A stretch of 64,000 nucleotides of DNA from Sphingomonas_B tabacisoli (lineage in GTDB: Bacteria; Pseudomonadota; Alphaproteobacteria; Sphingomonadales; Sphingomonadaceae): the NCBI RefSeq assembly GCF_042678385.1, contig NZ_JBHUDY010000001.1, forward strand, positions 1,302,001-1,366,000, written 5' to 3'. The translations under genes and the position numbers were made by a program. Within the stretch, counting starts at the first letter, position 1, and each line of letters begins with the position of its first letter. The notes under the pieces were generated by a model. That model was not told where the DNA came from, ran no database searches, and worked only from the letters and a program-made list of their open reading frames with translations. This document shows, piece by piece, positions 18,496 to 27,323 of the stretch.

Positions 18496-20285
18496 CAACC
18501 GCTCTCCGCCGGAATGGGCGCCACGTCGGTCGCTGCCGGTTCCGTGGTGGGCCGGATCATCAACTCGTCGCCCGCATGCAGGTCGCCCGTTTCCGATTGC
18601 GCCTCCAGGCGTCGGGTATCGAGGTCGCGATAATGCGCCTCGGCCTGGCGGATTTCTTCGTCACCAATGTCGAGGGCGGCCATCGCCAACCGTGCCATGC
18701 AAATGGCGGACTCGTAGACTTCGCGAATAGTGCCGGCGATCGGCGCGCCCGAAAGCCGCATGAGCTGCCGCCGGTCGAACGCGCGCACGAAGATCTGCGC
18801 CTGCGAGAAGGTCTGGGCGATGATCTCCATCTGCGCGCGGTCCAGCGTGTCGTCGTCGGTGCAGAACAGGATCAACTGCGCATCGGCGGCGCCCGCCTGG
18901 CGCAACAGATCGACGCGGGTGCCATCGCCGAAATAGACTTTGACGCCGAACTCCTCGCCGACATCGATCTGCGCGGCTTTTCGGTCGATGATCGTCACCG
19001 ACAGGCCCTGCGCGGCAAGCATGAAGCCAACGGTCTGGCCGAAACGGCCCCAGCCGATCACGATCGCGCTCGCGCCGTCATGGCTGGGACCGTCGAGATC
19101 GGTCCGCAGCGCAGGCGGCGGTTCGCGGAATTTGCGGCTGAGTTGCATGAGGAAAGGCGTCGCCGCCATCGATAGCGTGACCACCGCGCCAAACAGGCTG
19201 GCGGCTTCGGGTGCGATGAGCAGGCCGTTCTGAGCCTGGGCAAACAGCACGAAGCCGAACTCGCCGCCTTGGCTCAGCAGCAGACCGAGGGCGAGCGCCG
19301 TTCGCCAGCCCTGATTGAACAGCAAGGCGAGTCCCATGACAATGCCGGTCTTGATCGCGACCAGCCCGGCCGCGATCGACAGGATCAGCAGCGGCCGATC
19401 GGCGATCGCTTGCAGATCGAGCTTCATGCCGACGGCAATGAAGAACAGGCCGAGCAGGATAGACCGGAATGGATCGACATCGGCTTCGAGCTCATGCCGA
19501 TAGGGGGAGTCGGCGAGCATCACGCCGGCGATGAACGCCCCGAGGGCCGTCGACAGGCCAAGCTCCTGCATGATGGCCGAGCTTGCCAATACCGCGAACA
19601 GCCCTGCCGCAACGAACAGCTCCCGCTCGCCCAGGCCGCCGATCAGTCGGAACAGCGGGTTGAGAATGAAGCGGCCCGCCAGCACGAGCCCGACCACCGC
19701 GCCGACCGTGTAAGCGGCCAGCAGCCATCCTGGCGGGGCAATTTCTGCCGCAGGTGTTCGCGACAACGCGGAGACGATCGTGATGAGCGGCACGATCGAG
19801 AGGTCCTGAAACAGCAGAACCGCGAAAGCGCGCTGGCCGAACGGAGTACGGAGCCGTCCGGCCGACTCCAGCATCGGCAGCACCTGGGCAGTGGACGAAA
19901 GCGCTAATGGCAGGCCGATCGCGATCGCGGCGGCCGCCGAGAGAGGCGTTGCGGCGAAAACGAAGGCCGCGAGCGCGATGCCGCAGAGGGCGACCTGCAG
20001 CAGCCCGAGACCGAAGATGTCGTGCTTGAGCCGCCACAACCGGCCCGGGGACAGCTCGAGCCCGATCAGGAACAGCAGCAAGGCGATGCCGATCTCGGCA
20101 ATGCCGAGCTTGCCTTCGGCGTCGCCGACCAACCGCAGTCCTTGCGGTCCGATGACAGCCCCGCTCACGAGATAGCCGAGCGTCGCGCCGAGGCCGAGGC
20201 GGCGGAAGATCAGCACGAGCACGAGCGCCGCGCCCAGCATGATGAACCCGTCGCGCAAAAGCGACACGGGTTCGCTGCCGTGCAT
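18495..20285 (-). CDS. Kef-type monovalent cation:proton antiporter with TrkA-N domain
   Basis: A 596-residue CPA2-family transporter. Residues 10-380 hold about twelve hydrophobic segments, including GATLGYLVSGAVIGPQGL near the start. The cytoplasmic part has a Rossmann TrkA-N domain (IVIGWGRFGQTVGFMLAAQG near 415-435) that would bind NAD(H) or a similar regulator. The family exchanges K+ or Na+ for H+ in the inner membrane. The start overlaps the NifU-like gene by 1 base. In the KefB/KefC family gating is by glutathione adducts; this is not demonstrable here. Confidence 0.85.
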   Translation of the reverse strand: MHGSEPVSLLRDGFIMLGAALVLVLIFRRLGLGATLGYLVSGAVIGPQGLRLVGDAEGKLGIAEIGIALLLFLIGLELSPGRLWRLKHDIFGLGLLQVALCGIALAAFVFAATPLSAAAAIAIGLPLALSSTAQVLPMLESAGRLRTPFGQRAFAVLLFQDLSIVPLITIVSALSRTPAAEIAPPGWLLAAYTVGAVVGLVLAGRFILNPLFRLIGGLGERELFVAAGLFAVLASSAIMQELGLSTALGAFIAGVMLADSPYRHELEADVDPFRSILLGLFFIAVGMKLDLQAIADRPLLILSIAAGLVAIKTGIVMGLALLFNQGWRTALALGLLLSQGGEFGFVLFAQAQNGLLIAPEAASLFGAVVTLSMAATPFLMQLSRKFREPPPALRTDLDGPSHDGASAIVIGWGRFGQTVGFMLAAQGLSVTIIDRKAAQIDVGEEFGVKVYFGDGTRVDLLRQAGAADAQLILFCTDDDTLDRAQMEIIAQTFSQAQIFVRAFDRRQLMRLSGAPIAGTIREVYESAICMARLAMAALDIGDEEIRQAEAHYRDLDTRRLEAQSETGDLHAGDELMIRPTTEPAATDVAPIPAESG

Positions 20286-20707
20286 CAGCCTTGCGCTCGC
20301 GCGGCAGCTTCGGCGGCGGCCTCGAACGGCAGACGGATCGCGGCGTGGCGGCCGGTATGCGGCAGCGCGCGCGCAAGCTGCTCAAGCCCCGGCCAATCGC
20401 CCGGATCGGCGCGCTCTCCCGCGAGCCAGGCGGTCAGCGCATCACGGGCCTCGGCGAGTTGCTCGGGCGAGCGACCGATCGCGTGGCTCGCCATGATATT
20501 TGCCGACGCCTGTCCCAGCGCGCAGGCCGAAACCTGAAGGCCGAGATCGGAAATCCGACCCTCTTCTATCCTGACATCGGCGATCACGCGGCTGCCGCAG
20601 ACCGGCGAGCGTCGTTCGGAGGTGGCTTGTGGCTCGGCTAGGCGACCGAGATGCGGAATCGTCGCCGCCAGCCGCAGCAGGGCAGTATCGTAAAGCGGGG
20701 CGTTCAT
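20285..20707 (-). CDS. NifU/IscU-like iron-sulfur scaffold-type protein
   Basis: A 140-residue protein of the SufU/IscU N-terminal fold. Two of the usual three cluster-binding cysteines are present: C37 in PVCGSRV and C62 in SACALGQAS. The third position lies in LPHTGRHAAIRLPFEA and has no cysteine, so cluster assembly by the classical mechanism is doubtful. It overlaps cvpA by 4 bp and the antiporter by 1 bp. Sphingomonads often carry this gene in this setting, annotated as an iron-sulfur scaffold protein. Confidence 0.7.
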   Translation of the reverse strand: MNAPLYDTALLRLAATIPHLGRLAEPQATSERRSPVCGSRVIADVRIEEGRISDLGLQVSACALGQASANIMASHAIGRSPEQLAEARDALTAWLAGERADPGDWPGLEQLARALPHTGRHAAIRLPFEAAAEAAARAQG

Positions 20708-21234
20708 GGCGCGCCCGTCGCGTTGCCGACGCCGAGCGTGCCGGTCCGGCGGCGGTTCACATAATCGACCATCGCGCGGCTGGTCGCGTTCAGCAGCGAA
20801 TAGCTCCGCGCGCCGCGCATCCAGTCCGGCCGGTTGGCGGGGCCGCCGCGCACCGTGTCGATCACCAGCGTCGCGAGCAGGAACAGCAGGCTGGCGGCGA
20901 TCAGGCCTTTCACGAAGCCGAAGCCGAAGCCGAGCACGCGGTCGACGGGCCCCAGCACCGATTGCCGCGTCCGCTTGCCGAGTGCCGTCGCGAGCATCTT
21001 GCCGAGGAAAAACGTCACACCGAAGAGCAGGACCACCGCGGCGACGGCGGCGCCGGAGGACGTGCCGATCACGCCGCCCAGCAGGTTTACGGCAGGCGTG
21101 TAGAAGAACCGCACGGCCATCACCGCGAACATCCAGGCGAAGAGCGACAGCGCTTCCTGGACGAAGCCGCGGACGGCGCCGAACGCGGCGCCTCCGCCCA
21201 ACAGCACCAACGCGACGATATCGAGGGCGGTCAT
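20704..21234 (-). CDS. cvpA: CvpA family membrane protein
   Basis: A 176-residue protein with four hydrophobic segments, beginning TALDIVALVLLGGGAAFGAVRG. This is the CvpA (colicin V production) family of inner-membrane proteins. In other bacteria CvpA is linked to envelope homeostasis and bile or colicin tolerance. It lies 9 bp downstream of radA and overlaps the next gene by 4 bp, so the set is one transcription unit. Alphaproteobacteria commonly carry radA next to cvpA, which supports the call. Confidence 0.85.
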   Translation of the reverse strand: MTALDIVALVLLGGGAAFGAVRGFVQEALSLFAWMFAVMAVRFFYTPAVNLLGGVIGTSSGAAVAAVVLLFGVTFFLGKMLATALGKRTRQSVLGPVDRVLGFGFGFVKGLIAASLLFLLATLVIDTVRGGPANRPDWMRGARSYSLLNATSRAMVDYVNRRRTGTLGVGNATGAP

Positions 21235-21243
21235 GGCGCCGCG

Positions 21244-22611
21244 CTAGCCACGCCCGAGCAGATGGTCAACGAGCGCGCCGAGTCGGGCGAAGGCGGAGAG
21301 CTTCACGCCCGATCCATCCTTCATGCTGACTGGGACAAGTGCCCGCTCGAAACCCAGCTTGGCCGATTCTTTCAACCGCAATGGTCCGTGAGCCACAGGA
21401 CGCACTTCCCCCGAGAGAGCAATTTCGCCGAAAGCGACGGCGTCGGAGGGGAGGGGGCGTTCGCTGAGGGCGGAGACCAGGGCGGCGGCGACGGCGAGGT
21501 CGGCGGCGGGGTCAGAGAGGCGGTAGCCGCCGGCGACGTTTAGATAGACTTCGGCTGTGGAGAAGCTGAGGCCGCAGCGTGCCTCCAACACGGCGAGGAT
21601 CATCGCGAGGCGGCCGGCGTCCCAGCCGACCACGGCGCGGCGTGGCGTGGCGCCGCTGGCGAGGCGGACGACCAGGGCCTGGATCTCGACCAGCACCGGA
21701 CGGGTGCCTTCCAGGGCCGGGAAGACGATCGCGCCGCTGACATTTTCATCGCGATGTGTGAGGAACAGGGCGGAAGGATTTGAAACTTCGTCCAAACCTT
21801 CTTCGCCCATCGCGAAGACGCCGATCTCGTCGGTGCCGCCGAAGCGGTTCTTGATGGCGCGCAGGATGCGGTATTGATGGCTGCGCTCGCCTTCGAAGGA
21901 GAGCACGGTGTCGACCATATGCTCGAGCACGCGGGGGCCGGCGATCGTGCCGTCCTTGGTGACGTGCCCGACCAGCACGACAGCCGTGCCGCGCTCCTTG
22001 GCAAAGCGGATCAGCTCGCCAGCCGAGGCGCGGACCTGGCTGACCGTGCCCGGTGCGCCTTCGATCAGGTCCGAATGCATGGTCTGGATCGAATCGATCA
22101 CCAGCAGATCGGGCACAACGGTCTGGAGCGTGGTCAGGATGTCGCGCACCGACGTCGCTGCGGCGAGCTGGACCGGCGCGCGGCCAAGCCCCAGCCGCTG
22201 CGCGCGCAGGCGAACCTGATCGGCCGCTTCCTCGCCCGAGACATAGGCCACGGTTTTGCCTGCCGAGGCGAGCTTCGCTGTCGCCTGCAGCAACAGGGTG
22301 GATTTGCCGATGCCGGGATCGCCTCCGATCAGCGTGGCGGACCCGGCGACGAAGCCGCCGCCCAATGCCCGGTCCAGCTCGGCGATGCTGGTCGGCATGC
22401 GGGCGGGGAGGGCGACATCGGCGTTGAGGCCGACCAGATCGATCGCGCGCCCGCCCGACTGGAGGTTATGCCGCGCCTGGAACGGCGTAACGACCGCGCC
22501 CGCGTCCTCGATCAACGTGTTCCATTCCTGGCAATCGACGCATTGCCCCTGCCATTTCGGCGAGACGGAGCCGCAGGACTGGCAGACATAGCGCTTCTGG
22601 GGTTTGGCCAT
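21244..22611 (-). CDS. radA: DNA repair protein RadA
   Basis: A 455-residue RadA. It starts with a four-cysteine zinc motif (CQSCGS then CVDCQEW). A RecA-like ATPase follows with Walker A GGDPGIGKST, then the RadA-specific KNRFG motif, and a C-terminal Lon-like domain. RadA promotes branch migration in recombination and repair of stalled forks. The ATG at 22611 begins MAKPQKRYVC, the conserved start. A longer frame to 22746 is not used. The 196-bp region to the divergent small gene holds the promoter. Confidence 0.95.
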   Translation of the reverse strand: MAKPQKRYVCQSCGSVSPKWQGQCVDCQEWNTLIEDAGAVVTPFQARHNLQSGGRAIDLVGLNADVALPARMPTSIAELDRALGGGFVAGSATLIGGDPGIGKSTLLLQATAKLASAGKTVAYVSGEEAADQVRLRAQRLGLGRAPVQLAAATSVRDILTTLQTVVPDLLVIDSIQTMHSDLIEGAPGTVSQVRASAGELIRFAKERGTAVVLVGHVTKDGTIAGPRVLEHMVDTVLSFEGERSHQYRILRAIKNRFGGTDEIGVFAMGEEGLDEVSNPSALFLTHRDENVSGAIVFPALEGTRPVLVEIQALVVRLASGATPRRAVVGWDAGRLAMILAVLEARCGLSFSTAEVYLNVAGGYRLSDPAADLAVAAALVSALSERPLPSDAVAFGEIALSGEVRPVAHGPLRLKESAKLGFERALVPVSMKDGSGVKLSAFARLGALVDHLLGRG

Positions 22612-22807
22612 TTGCGGAGTGTAGGAACAAAGCGAGGCCAAAGCTAGGCGGACCGGACGGGTGGTTACTGGGACGGACGATCGGGTGGAAAAGCAGATGA
22701 TCGTCCTTCGACCAATCGACGATCGGTTATTGCGATTCCGCAACAAATGATTGAGGAAAGCTTAACCTGCGGCGCTTAAAAGGGAATCGCTGCAATGAGG
22801 CTTGCGC

Positions 22808-23014
22808 GTGCGTAACCGAACCAAACATCAGTCGCGATGGACGCCTGAAGAGGATGCCGAGCTGCGCCGCCGGTGCGAGGCGGGCGAGTATCTGATCGAC
22901 ATGGCGAGGGTGATGGGCCGCTCGCAGGAAAGTCTGCGCACCCGCTGCAACGTGCTCGGCATTCCCTGTCGCTCGGCCCCGCGCCAATCCCGCCGGCAGA
23001 TCGCCGCGGAATAA
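22808..23014 (+). CDS. Small Myb/SANT-like DNA-binding protein
   Basis: A 68-residue basic protein. SRWTPEEDAELRRRCEAGE followed by a second helix-turn (DMARVMGRSQESLRTRCNVL) resembles a Myb/SANT-type helix-turn-helix. I chose the GTG at 22808 because GAGG at 22797-22800 is 7 nt upstream; a TTG at 22802 is the alternative. It stands alone between radA and surE, with its stop touching the convergent surE stop. Function is unknown. It could be a small transcription factor. Confidence 0.6.
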   Translation: MRNRTKHQSRWTPEEDAELRRRCEAGEYLIDMARVMGRSQESLRTRCNVLGIPCRSAPRQSRRQIAAE

Positions 23015-23776
23015 TCAGTAGAGCGAGCCGAGCCGGCTCAGGCTTTCGGCGTGGGTCAGGTCGAGCTGGAGCGGCGTGACGGAGATATAGCCGTCGTTCA
23101 CGGCCTCGATATCGGTGTCGTGACCCGGCGTGTGGACCATGGGCCGAAGCCCGAACCAGAAATAGTCATAGCCGCGCGGATCGGTGCGCTGGTCGATGCG
23201 GGCGCGTCCGTAGTCGTGGAAACCCTGGCGGACGACGCGGATTCCCTTCACTTCGGCGGCGGGAAGGGCGGGGAAGTTGACGTTGACCAAAGTGCGCGGG
23301 GCGAAGTCAGTATCGATCAGCGGCCGCAGCACGCGCTCGCCCCAGGCAGTGGCGGCGTCGAACGGCACCGTGTCGCCCATGCCTTCGCGAGCATAGACCT
23401 GGCTGAGCGCGATCGCGCGGACGCCTGCTAATGCGCCTTCCATCGCCGCGGACACGGTGCCGGAATAGGTGATGTCGTCGGCCAGGTTCGCGCCGCGGTT
23501 GACGCCCGAGAGCACGAGGTCGGGCTTCAGTTCGCGCATCAAATGGCCGGCCGCCATCATCACGCTGTCGGTGGGCGTGCCGGTGACGCAAAAGCGGCGC
23601 TCGCCGAGCTTGCGCAGCCGCACCGGACGCGAGAGCGTCAGCGAATGGCCGGCGCCGGACTGCTCCTCGGCGGGGGCCACGACCCAGAGATCGTCGGAGA
23701 ATTTTGCGGCGATGCCTTCGAGGATCGAGAGCCCGGCCGCGTTGATGCCGTCGTCGTTGGTGAGAAGGATGCGCAT
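23015..23776 (-). CDS. surE: 5'/3'-nucleotidase SurE
   Basis: A 253-residue SurE. The metal-binding NDDG lies at residues 7-10 after MRILLT, and SGVNRGANLADDITYSGTV around residue 95 is the second signature. SurE removes phosphate from nucleoside monophosphates and is made in stationary phase in many bacteria. The ATG at 23776 overlaps the serS stop in ATGA form, so it is translated from the serS message. The serS-surE pairing is common in alphaproteobacteria. Confidence 0.93.
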   Translation of the reverse strand: MRILLTNDDGINAAGLSILEGIAAKFSDDLWVVAPAEEQSGAGHSLTLSRPVRLRKLGERRFCVTGTPTDSVMMAAGHLMRELKPDLVLSGVNRGANLADDITYSGTVSAAMEGALAGVRAIALSQVYAREGMGDTVPFDAATAWGERVLRPLIDTDFAPRTLVNVNFPALPAAEVKGIRVVRQGFHDYGRARIDQRTDPRGYDYFWFGLRPMVHTPGHDTDIEAVNDGYISVTPLQLDLTHAESLSRLGSLY

Positions 23777-25044
23777 CAGGCGGGCTCGATCGCGGCGAGG
23801 CCCGCCATATAGGGCACCAGCGCTTCGGGCACGCGGACCGATCCGTCCGGCTGCTGATAGTTCTCCAGCACAGCGACCAGCGTGCGGCCGACGGCAAGCG
23901 CCGAGCCGTTCAAGGTATGGACGAACTCCGGCTTGCCGCCTTCCCGGCGAAAGCGGGCGTTCATCCGCCGGGCCTGGAAGTCGCCGCAGTTCGAGCAGCT
24001 CGAAATCTCCCGGTAGCGCGCCTGACCCGGCAGCCACACTTCAAGGTCGAAGGTCTTTCTGGCGGCGAAGCCCATGTCGCCGGCGCACAGCAGCATGCGG
24101 CGATAGGGAAGGGCGAGCGCTTCGAGGATGGACTCCGCCGCGCGGGTCATCCGCTCATGTTCCTCGTCCGAGGCTTCGGGCGGCACGATCGAGACCAGTT
24201 CCACCTTCTCGAACTGGTGCTGGCGGATCAGGCCCTTGGTGTCGCGGCCGGCGGCCCCCGCCTCGGCGCGGAAGCATTGCGTGAGCGCGGTGAAGCGCAA
24301 GGGCAGCTCGCCCTCGTCCAGGATCTTCTCCCGCACCAGATTGGTCAGGCTGACTTCCGCGGTCGGGATCAGCCAGCGGCCGTCCGTGGTGTGGAAGGAA
24401 TCCTCGGCGAACTTAGGCAGCTGCGTGGTGCCGAACATCGCGGCGTCGCGCACCAGCAGCGGCGGGATGACTTCGGTATAGCCCCATTCGCGGATGTTGC
24501 GGTCCAGCATGAACTGGCCGATCGCCCGGTGGAGGCGGGCGACGCCGCCTTTCAGCACGGCGAACCGGCTGCCGGCGATCGCGGCAGCGCTCTCGAAATC
24601 CAGCCCGAGCGGGCCGGCGAAATCGGGATGCTCGGGGAAATCGCCTTCCGGCGGATCGCCCCAGATGGTGAGCTGGACGTTGCCGGCTTCGTCAAGCCCG
24701 TCTGGCACATCCGGCGCGGGCAGGTTGGGGATGACGGCCAGGTTCGCTTCAAGCGCCGTATCGGCTTCGCGCGCGGCATCCTCCAGCGCGGGCATCCGGT
24801 CCTTCAGCTCGGACACTTCGGCCATAAGCGCCTGCGCTTCGGCCTCCCGCTTTTGCGCCTTGGCAGCGCCGATCGCCTTCGACGCTTCGTTGCGGCGGGC
24901 GAGGGCGGTCTGAAGCTCGGTCTGGGCGGCGCGACGGCGCTCGTCGAGCGCGGTCAGCGCTGCGGCCACCGGCTCCAGACCGCGGCGCGCGAGGGCGGCG
25001 TCGAACGCTGTCGGGTCGTCGCGGATCGGGCGGATGTCGTGCAT
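23776..25044 (-). CDS. serS: Seryl-tRNA synthetase
   Basis: A 422-residue class II synthetase. The N-terminal coiled-coil arm (about residues 30-105) binds tRNA-Ser. Motif 2 reads FRAEAGAAGRDTKGLIRQHQ and motif 3 includes LNGSALAVGRTLVAVLENYQ. It charges tRNA-Ser and, where present, tRNA-Sec. The length is typical. It begins at MHDIRPIRDDP. It is divergent from the host-attachment gene at 25133, so the 88-bp gap holds promoters for both. Confidence 0.97.
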   Translation of the reverse strand: MHDIRPIRDDPTAFDAALARRGLEPVAAALTALDERRRAAQTELQTALARRNEASKAIGAAKAQKREAEAQALMAEVSELKDRMPALEDAAREADTALEANLAVIPNLPAPDVPDGLDEAGNVQLTIWGDPPEGDFPEHPDFAGPLGLDFESAAAIAGSRFAVLKGGVARLHRAIGQFMLDRNIREWGYTEVIPPLLVRDAAMFGTTQLPKFAEDSFHTTDGRWLIPTAEVSLTNLVREKILDEGELPLRFTALTQCFRAEAGAAGRDTKGLIRQHQFEKVELVSIVPPEASDEEHERMTRAAESILEALALPYRRMLLCAGDMGFAARKTFDLEVWLPGQARYREISSCSNCGDFQARRMNARFRREGGKPEFVHTLNGSALAVGRTLVAVLENYQQPDGSVRVPEALVPYMAGLAAIEPA

Positions 25045-25132
25045 GGGCGCGGGCTATGGCGAGCGTCGATGAGCCACGCAACCCCGGCGCGGCCGCCGCG
25101 TTCATCCGCCAAACGGACAAGGAGACCTTCCC

Positions 25133-25600
25133 ATGCAGATCCCGCACGACAGCTATGTGCTGGTGGCCGACGGCCAGAAGATGCTGTTCTTCCGCAATCA
25201 GGGCGACGAGGTTTTCCCGAATCTGGAAGTGGTGAGCGCCGCCGAGCACCCCGACGCGGAGACGCGGGATCAAGGGACGGACGAGCCGGGCCGGTCTGCG
25301 GCCGGCGGTGCGGCGCGGGCATCGGGCATGGGCGTGAAAGCCGGGCGCAGCGCCTATTCGGAAACCGATTTCCACACGCTGGAGGAACAGCATTTCGCGG
25401 CGGACGCGGCGGAAATGCTGAAGAAGCGGGCGTTGGCGAACGAATTCGAAAAGCTGCTGATCGTGGCGCCGCCCTCCACGCTCGGGGACCTGCGCAAACA
25501 CTATCACAAGGAGATCGAGCAGCGCCTGATCGGCGAGATTCCGAAGGACCTGACCAACCATCCGGTGAGCGAGATCGAGAAGATTATCTCGGAAAGCTGA
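25133..25600 (+). CDS. Host attachment family protein (AtsE-like)
   Basis: A 155-residue protein of the family named for proteins required for attachment to host cells (AtsE of Agrobacterium; a baeRF/eRF1-like fold). It opens HDSYVLVADGQKMLFF and contains LLIVAPPSTLGDLRKHYH, both family signatures. An AAGGAGA ribosome site precedes the ATG. Members are widespread in free-living alphaproteobacteria, so a role in attachment should not be assumed here; a translation or stress role is as likely. Confidence 0.8.
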   Translation: MQIPHDSYVLVADGQKMLFFRNQGDEVFPNLEVVSAAEHPDAETRDQGTDEPGRSAAGGAARASGMGVKAGRSAYSETDFHTLEEQHFAADAAEMLKKRALANEFEKLLIVAPPSTLGDLRKHYHKEIEQRLIGEIPKDLTNHPVSEIEKIISES

Positions 25601-25784
25601 AACCTTACGTCAACAAAGTTCCCGCAATTTGCGCCAAGCCGAGAGTGGATGCGATGAAATGAAAGTCGCTTCCGATTCCGCAGCTTGTGCGGAGTCTTGC
25701 GCCAGCGTATAGGCCGCTCCCGGGCAAAAGGGGCGTGGACCCGGCAGCATAGTTGGGCCGCGACCAGGTGGAGCGGAGACGATT

Positions 25785-26243
25785 ATGGCGACGGCGTTGA
25801 GTAGCGTTGAAGGCGTGGGCAAACTGCCGATGCCGGTCAATGATGACGATTATCGGCCCAGTGCCGACGAACCGTTCATGAACGCGCGGCAGGTGGAATA
25901 TTTTCGCCGCAAGCTGATCCAATGGAAAGAGGACATTCTGAAAGAGGCGCAGGGCACGCTTGCGCATCTGCAGACTGAGTCCTTGCGCGAACCGGACGTG
26001 ACCGACCGGGCCTCCAGCGAGACCGACTGGTCGATCGAGCTCAGGACCCGCGACCGGCAGCGCAAGCTGATCGCCAAGATCGAGGCGGCGCTGCGCCGCA
26101 TCGAGGAAGGCGAATACGGCTATTGCGAAGTGACCGGTGAGCCGATCTCGCTCGCGCGGCTGGAAGCGCGGCCGATCGCGACGATGACGGTCGAGGCGCA
26201 GGAGCGGCACGAGCGGAACGAAAAAGTTTCGCGCGACGAATAG
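25785..26243 (+). CDS. dksA: RNA polymerase-binding transcription factor DksA
   Basis: A 152-residue DksA. Residues 35-105 form the coiled coil that enters the polymerase secondary channel. The globular end reads YGYCEVTGEPISLARLEARP, so only one of the four canonical zinc cysteines remains, as in other alphaproteobacterial DksA proteins. DksA acts with ppGpp to turn down rRNA transcription and turn up biosynthesis genes. About 185 bp of non-coding sequence upstream probably carry its promoter. Confidence 0.93.
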   Translation: MATALSSVEGVGKLPMPVNDDDYRPSADEPFMNARQVEYFRRKLIQWKEDILKEAQGTLAHLQTESLREPDVTDRASSETDWSIELRTRDRQRKLIAKIEAALRRIEEGEYGYCEVTGEPISLARLEARPIATMTVEAQERHERNEKVSRDE

Positions 26244-26298
26244 CTTCTCCGGGCTTGTTTACGGGTTGTCGACCATTCCGGCGTACCACCGCCGGCAT

Positions 26299-26715
26299 AT
26301 GAAAACGTCGCACCCCACACCCGAAGAGTCGCAAAAGGCCGAGGCGCGGGAGCGCGCCTCCGAACGACGCAATTTCTTTCTGAGCGCAGCGCTCAGCTTC
26401 GATGGTCACAAGGCGGTGACTGCCCGCGTCCGCAACCTTTCGGGTGGCGGAATGATGGCGGAGCTAAGCGCCGACCCCGAGCCTGAAGTCGTCAGCGGCG
26501 AAAGGCTCACGGTCGAGCTCCGCAACATCGGCCGGGTCAAGGGTGAGGTCGCCTGGGTGCGCGGCCGGCGTTACGGGATCCGCTTCGATTACGAGATCGA
26601 CCCGGAACTCGCGCGCAAGCCGGTCGGTGGCGGCGAGGGCACGCCCGACTTCGTGAAGCCGGTGCTCGTGCCCGACCGCTCGCTCAGATACGTCGAAGGA
26701 CTGAAGGGCCGCTAA
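26299..26715 (+). CDS. PilZ domain protein
   Basis: A 138-residue protein with one PilZ domain. The ERRNFF motif supplies the RxxxR-like arginines, and RVRNLSGGGMMAEL supplies the D/NxSxxG-type part, so binding of cyclic di-GMP is plausible. The ATG at 26299 is preferred over a TTG at 26266 because PilZ homology begins just after it. Single-domain PilZ proteins modulate motility or surface polysaccharide in sphingomonads. It converges with the YdcH gene at 26741. Confidence 0.75.
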   Translation: MKTSHPTPEESQKAEARERASERRNFFLSAALSFDGHKAVTARVRNLSGGGMMAELSADPEPEVVSGERLTVELRNIGRVKGEVAWVRGRRYGIRFDYEIDPELARKPVGGGEGTPDFVKPVLVPDRSLRYVEGLKGR

Positions 26716-26740
26716 GGCCCGGATCAGCTCCGGCTCGGCG

Positions 26741-26896
26741 TCAGGCTCGAGTCATTTCGTCCTTTATTCGGAGCTTTTGCTTCTTGAGGCTGGCAAGCGC
26801 GGACGGATCCGGCGCGGGTCTTTGCAACTCGTTGACAATTCGGGCTTCGAGCCCGGCGTGCTTGGCTTGAAGGGCGGCCAGATGCACATTGTCCAT
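26741..26896 (-). CDS. YdcH family (DUF465) small protein
   Basis: A 51-residue frame on the minus strand, starting MDNVHLAALQAKHAGLEARI and ending KKQKLRIKDEMTRA. This matches the DUF465/YdcH family, whose signature is the LKKQKLxIKDE stretch. AGGAG lies 9 nt before the ATG. The family forms a short helical hairpin of unknown function. A second member lies 153 bp away on the opposite strand, so the two are divergently transcribed from one promoter region. Confidence 0.85.
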   Translation of the reverse strand: MDNVHLAALQAKHAGLEARIVNELQRPAPDPSALASLKKQKLRIKDEMTRA

Positions 26897-27049
26897 TGCG
26901 AGACACTCCTCTCGTTTCGCCGATGGGGGAAGGAGTTAAACACACCTGTCCCGAGTCTGTCTCGCCCTTTGTGACTAAAGTGCGACGAACGCGTTGCCCC
27001 TTTGCGACGGGCTGCTTGAGCGCGGCCCCGAACGTGATAGTCTTGAGGG

Positions 27050-27253
27050 ATGGGGCAAAGCGAAGAAGAAATAGCCAGGCGATTGGCGGCGTTGCGTACC
27101 GAACATCGCGATCTCGACGATTCGATCACCGCGCTTTTGCTGAGCGGCCATGTCGACCAGCTTCAGCTGGCGCGCCTCAAGCGACGCAAATTGCGGCTGA
27201 AGGACGAGATCGCGCTGCTCGAGGATCAGCTTATCCCCGACATAATCGCCTGA
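27050..27253 (+). CDS. YdcH family (DUF465) small protein
   Basis: A 67-residue protein with the DUF465 pattern: two helices and the KRRKLRLKDEIALLEDQL signature near residues 44-61. It starts at an ATG after TTGAGGG. It lies upstream of the RcdA gene, in the same orientation with a 70-bp gap. Function is unknown; YdcH proteins are often near cell-cycle or stress genes in alphaproteobacteria. Confidence 0.8.
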   Translation: MGQSEEEIARRLAALRTEHRDLDDSITALLLSGHVDQLQLARLKRRKLRLKDEIALLEDQLIPDIIA

Positions 27254-27323
27254 TCCCGTATCGGGACGCGGTTTACCTCTTTCCGACGTTCCGGCCGGCG
27301 CGGGAACGTGGCAAAAGCAGGCT

